16,020 bases of DNA from Candidatus Hodarchaeota archaeon (GTDB lineage: Archaea > Asgardarchaeota > Heimdallarchaeia > Hodarchaeales > Hodarchaeaceae). Shown in pieces: positions 12,881-16,020 of the stretch. The translations under genes were made by a program, and so were the position numbers. A model generated the notes under the pieces. That model was given only the letters and a program-made list of their open reading frames with translations. It did not search any database and was not told the origin of the DNA. Position 1 is the first letter of the stretch. Every line of letters starts with the position of its first letter. The stretch covers positions 1-16,020 of the forward strand of contig JAEOTU010000167.1 of assembly GCA_016839665.1 (NCBI GenBank), written 5' to 3'.

Positions 12881-15468
12881 AAGGTAAAAATGGCCCAATC
12901 TTCATCTAGTTGTTCCATTCTATCAAGAATATCTGCAAGGCCAACTTCAGCCTCTTGAAGGGTAATTTGAACATTCTCAATATCTAAAATCAAATCTATA
13001 CAACGTTGGGCATTCATGTAAATCGAATTGAATTGACTGTCAGAAATATTGCCTTTAACAAGTTGTTGCCAATTTGTGATTGCGACTTCATTGAGGAGGT
13101 GGTTACTCACTGCCTCTAAATTATCATAGGTTGTATTTGCTGCTATCTGACAGAGAGTGAAATTGTCTCTACTTGAGTTAAAGTCAAAGGGTTGGCTAGC
13201 CAATGCTGCTTCAAGGGTTTCATTAAAAGCCATAGATCCCAAAGAAAAGTATTTAGCAGCCTCTAGAGTACCATTTAAAGCTAAAACGTATTGTTCGATA
13301 ACATCGAATCTCTGTGATGCTGACTCTGTAAAATTCTCAAGATCTTGGAGCAATTGACCTAGTCCTGCTAACTCTTCAAGACCAGAATCCTCGGATTCAA
13401 TTAATGCTGTCATGTTTCCTAAGCTTGATTGAGTTGAAATTAAATGGTCAGAGGTGTTTTGAAGGCCAAGATCTATAGAATTCCAACGTGGGTCTTCAAT
13501 ATTTGTAGAATTCGAGAAGTCAATTCTTTGAATTTGAACAAGTGTATCATTTAATGCTTGAAACATCGATGTAGAGTTGTGTACTGAGAATAGAAGGTAT
13601 TTAGTAACTTGTTGTAAGTTAAGACTAAAGTTTACTAAATCTCGAAAAGGAATCAATGTGTCTTCAGGGATTTCTTCAACATCAACAGTCTGTATTACCA
13701 TTGAGGTGTTAAAATCTCTCTCAGCTTCTACCAATATATTAGAAGTAAAATTAAAATCATAAAGCTCCTCCATCATCAAAGTGAGTTTATACGTACTGTT
13801 TATCCATGGAACTGAACCATTAATGATAGTAATGAGAATGGGTAAACCAATTTCAAGTTCTGTAAGTAAATCAGATATCTCTGCGAAAACTGAATAATCA
13901 AGCTTTTCTTGTACTTCGCTAATAAGATTTAAAATAGGATTCTCAACAAATGAAAGATTATTTACTCCTAGTTGTAGAATTTTAAGGGCCTCTAGCATAG
14001 TACTGTTATAATCTTGCGAAATGCTGGCCCCAGAGCCTCCCTGGATTTTCCTGATAGTTTGCAGAAGAATATCAAAGCTTTGATTGAAGCCAGATTGTAA
14101 ATTATTGTATCCCCACAGTATGTTTGGGAAATAAGGAATAGTATCAGCCAACACCTCTGTTAACGTTAAAATTTCCGGCAAATCCTCAAGAGGGATACCT
14201 CCCACTTTTGGAATCAGAAATGGGAGGACATATGCTATTAATGGATTTTCTCCAAACTGAGCAAAAGAGTTGCCCGCTTTTGCTAAATGTTCCCGTGCTG
14301 ATGCAATTAATTCTTGAAATTCCTCTAGGATCTCTTCATTATTCAACCCCTCAATATATTTTGGAGAAAACATTTCTGCAGTCTCAACCAGACCTATACT
14401 CGCGTGGAGAGTACCCTCGGATCCTTTTCCAAAAGCATGATATCCTAATGGAATAACAAGGATGAAAATTAAGAAAAAACCCGAAAGAATGACTTTAAGT
14501 GCAATTCGTGGTTTCCAATTTATGTCAAATTTTTCAAAAACTCCAGCTAAGCCCACTCCAACAGTAAAGGGGATAAATGCAACGATTATAACATCAAGGA
14601 ATGGCACAATAGCTTGGATAAGTTCCAAACCAAAGAATACTTGCCTTCCTAGTCCGGAAATTAGTTCTTGACTCTGAAGAGTCTCTAGTAACCTTTGGCG
14701 AGAAATATTGCTAAATATCCCCCAAGGATTAATTCCACCAACCAAGATTTTAAAATTAATTAAAATCTCGGTAATCAGATAGCTGATTAATATTGACACA
14801 AGAGCGAGAGGTGCGTGTCTAGTTGATCTCTTCGCAAGAGGAACGATACACCATGCAATAGCCAAGAAACCAAGACTGAAAATATAACCAAGCATTGAAT
14901 CTAGAAAAGTCAATGGAAGAATAATAATTAGAATCGTTGGTACGATAATACTTAAACTAAAAACGAGGATTTGTCCCTCAATACTATCTAAAAATGAGAC
15001 TATACTTTCTTTCCTCGTTAATTCAACAATATTTGAGGCATGATAGATGGTAATGATTTTCCCAAGTCCCTTTACAGTCGGAGAGTCTGGTTTAATAATT
15101 TGAACCAGGACATTTAGTAGTGCTTCACTTCCCAAATAGTTATAATTAGCGTCAATCCCTTCGAGTACTAGATATTCGAATGTTTGACGGAAGATTAGTG
15201 ATATGGGTCCAATTTTCTCCATCACGAGCATTACGACATGGATTTCTTGATCTTCGAGAAACTCTGAGGTGTGTTTGAATTTTAAATTTGTCAGACTTCC
15301 TGTTTTAACTGAGTATTTGTTTTCCTCACTATGTGTCCTTAAGGCTCGTATAAACTTATCCTTAGGAAAATTCGGAAATTTCCTATCCATTTCAGTAATG
15401 GGGTTGACTAGGAAGCGAAAGGGTTCTGATCGATCAGCAGCGCGTAATTTGAAGTTTATTTCCCACAT
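12877..15468 (-). CDS. Five-helix membrane protein with large sequon-rich outer domain
   Basis: This 863-residue protein is not recognised. Residues 1-165 form a soluble mixed alpha/beta domain. Helices then lie at about 168-190, 192-212, 219-243, 284-311 and 325-347. Residues 350-863 are mostly long amphipathic helices, probably coiled-coil bundles. This tail contains 20 N-x-S/T sequons (for example Asn488, Asn557, Asn587, Asn631, Asn685, Asn732, Asn778 and Asn807). A further one (Asn254) lies in the helix 3-4 loop, and there are none in the first 170 residues. With the N-terminus inside, five helices place exactly the sequon-bearing parts outside, so topology and glycosylation agree. The ATG at 15468 follows a GA-rich stretch. 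Part of the N-terminal domain ('VVMLVMEKIGPISLIF', 78-93) vaguely recalls longin-like folds, a weak guess. Function could be surface sensing or structural. Confidence 0.7.
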   Translation of the reverse strand: MWEINFKLRAADRSEPFRFLVNPITEMDRKFPNFPKDKFIRALRTHSEENKYSVKTGSLTNLKFKHTSEFLEDQEIHVVMLVMEKIGPISLIFRQTFEYLVLEGIDANYNYLGSEALLNVLVQIIKPDSPTVKGLGKIITIYHASNIVELTRKESIVSFLDSIEGQILVFSLSIIVPTILIIILPLTFLDSMLGYIFSLGFLAIAWCIVPLAKRSTRHAPLALVSILISYLITEILINFKILVGGINPWGIFSNISRQRLLETLQSQELISGLGRQVFFGLELIQAIVPFLDVIIVAFIPFTVGVGLAGVFEKFDINWKPRIALKVILSGFFLIFILVIPLGYHAFGKGSEGTLHASIGLVETAEMFSPKYIEGLNNEEILEEFQELIASAREHLAKAGNSFAQFGENPLIAYVLPFLIPKVGGIPLEDLPEILTLTEVLADTIPYFPNILWGYNNLQSGFNQSFDILLQTIRKIQGGSGASISQDYNSTMLEALKILQLGVNNLSFVENPILNLISEVQEKLDYSVFAEISDLLTELEIGLPILITIINGSVPWINSTYKLTLMMEELYDFNFTSNILVEAERDFNTSMVIQTVDVEEIPEDTLIPFRDLVNFSLNLQQVTKYLLFSVHNSTSMFQALNDTLVQIQRIDFSNSTNIEDPRWNSIDLGLQNTSDHLISTQSSLGNMTALIESEDSGLEELAGLGQLLQDLENFTESASQRFDVIEQYVLALNGTLEAAKYFSLGSMAFNETLEAALASQPFDFNSSRDNFTLCQIAANTTYDNLEAVSNHLLNEVAITNWQQLVKGNISDSQFNSIYMNAQRCIDLILDIENVQITLQEAEVGLADILDRMEQLDEDWAIFTF

Positions 15469-15672
15469 AACTTTTTTCTCATCCTTTTATTTTATTGTGG
15501 GTTAAAATAATAAATACCAATCTGAATGTAATAAGATAATTCAATTCGATTTTATTAGTTTTTCAGAATTGATTTAACTTTCTTTATCTACATATCTTGC
15601 ATAAATATTCTATTATCTAATTTAAAAGATGATAGCTCTTATATCACCTGTCTGAAGAAAATATTGGCGATA
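15469..15672 (-). promoter_or_regulatory. AT-rich spacer with likely minus-strand promoter
   Basis: This 204-base spacer separates two minus-strand genes. Read on the minus strand, a TATA-like stretch TTTATTATTTTA (within about 15500-15520) lies 35-50 bases before the ATG at 15468. That suggests the 863-residue gene has its own promoter. No gene or structured RNA is recognised here. Confidence 0.35.
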
Positions 15673-16020
15673 CTAGCTTATTTTGCGGGGTCTAAGTCTA
15701 CGAATAAGCAGGGACATTATGAATGCTGCAGTTAAGATGGAGAGCAAGTTGAGTTGAGTTTTGGCGGTTGTGAATTCTTGAATAATAATTTTGATCCTCG
15801 CTGAGCAGTAATTACCAGAAGAATCTAAGGCTTGGACTTCCAACCAATGGATACCCACGTTCAACTTGGTCGTATTAGTAATCACACCAATGTTACTAAT
15901 ACTAAAATGTGTGGTGTCATTGATCCAATAATGATCGACACCGTAAATATCAGACGCGTTCACATCGTAAACAAAGTCTGTACCGTACTCGATAACCTGA
16001 TTGGAAAGAGTTTCATCCCA
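15673..16020 (-). CDS. Asgard-type repeat surface protein, C-terminal part (5' truncated by the window)
   Basis: The frame stays open to the right edge (the last complete codon read is Trp at 16018-16020), so the gene begins outside the window. The GTG at 15963 lies within a domain and is not a real start. The visible 115 residues hold one cadherin/Ig-like beta-sandwich repeat (cues 'QVIEYGTDFVYDVNASD', 'GVDHYWINDTTHFSI', 'GIHWLEVQALDSSGNY') with three N-x-S/T sequons. Then comes a hydrophobic helix 'LLSILTAAFIMSLLI' and a short basic tail 'RRLRPRKIS' ending at 15673. Such repeats with a C-terminal anchor are, from memory, common in secreted or surface proteins of Asgard archaea. The tail is a stop-transfer or sorting-like signal placing the repeat outside. 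It lies upstream of the sequon-rich membrane-protein gene on the same strand. Confidence 0.75.
   Translation of the reverse strand, partial: WDETLSNQVIEYGTDFVYDVNASDIYGVDHYWINDTTHFSISNIGVITNTTKLNVGIHWLEVQALDSSGNYCSARIKIIIQEFTTAKTQLNLLSILTAAFIMSLLIRRLRPRKIS

Noticed and set aside
14208..14671. Plus-strand open frames (two) opposite the 863-residue gene
   Set aside because: Both are antisense to predicted membrane and outer regions of that gene; low-complexity shadows without start signals.

Overview
The window is AT-rich and looks archaeal, most probably from an Asgard archaeon of the Loki-, Thor- or Heimdall-type. The reasons are: archaeal TATA-like boxes and T-run terminators; several GTG and TTG starts; a truncated surface protein at the right edge with an N-glycosylation-rich 'YGVDHYWINDTT' repeat and a C-terminal membrane anchor; a large membrane protein packed with N-x-S/T sequons on its predicted outer face; and a protein that reads like a longin/DENN module. 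This assignment is inference, since no rRNA or other marker gene is present.

Layout from left to right. (1) The left edge cuts into a plus-strand gene for a HEAT-repeat protein with a long beta-sandwich (DUF11-like) tail, ending at 2135 with a T-run. (2) A two-gene plus-strand unit (2186-3385) encodes an all-helical protein of unknown function and a clear homologue of the deoxynucleotide N-hydrolase DNPH1/Rcl. (3) A two-gene minus-strand unit (5679 down to 3377) encodes a six-helix DUF1405-like membrane protein and a phosphoglycerate mutase of the cofactor-independent GpmI type. The mutase is circularly permuted: the chain starts in the middle of the phosphotransferase domain, runs through the second half of the phosphatase domain, is joined by a very short linker to the canonical N-terminus, and ends in the first half of the transferase domain. 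All metal ligands and most substrate residues are present with canonical spacing. (4) A longin/DENN-like protein is encoded at 5808-6884.

(5) A plus-strand operon (7106-10158) encodes an ECF-type nickel importer: NikM/CbiM S component, PDGLE small membrane subunit, CbiQ T component and CbiO ATPase. The final gene is the nickel-sensing repressor NikR, with its four nickel ligands visible. Import and feedback control are therefore likely carried on one transcript. (6) Next come a seven-helix membrane protein (10301-11071) and an M3-family oligoendopeptidase F-like metallopeptidase (11370-12854). (7) Convergent to the peptidase is a minus-strand gene for an 863-residue, five-helix protein with a soluble N-terminal domain and a ~510-residue glycosylation-rich outer domain. 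Upstream of it on the same strand is the truncated surface protein that runs off the right edge.

I see no tRNA, rRNA, CRISPR array, insertion sequence or other mobile element. The standout observation is the permuted phosphoglycerate mutase, which also has an altered substrate pocket. Secondary points are the longin/DENN-like protein and the sequon-rich membrane protein.
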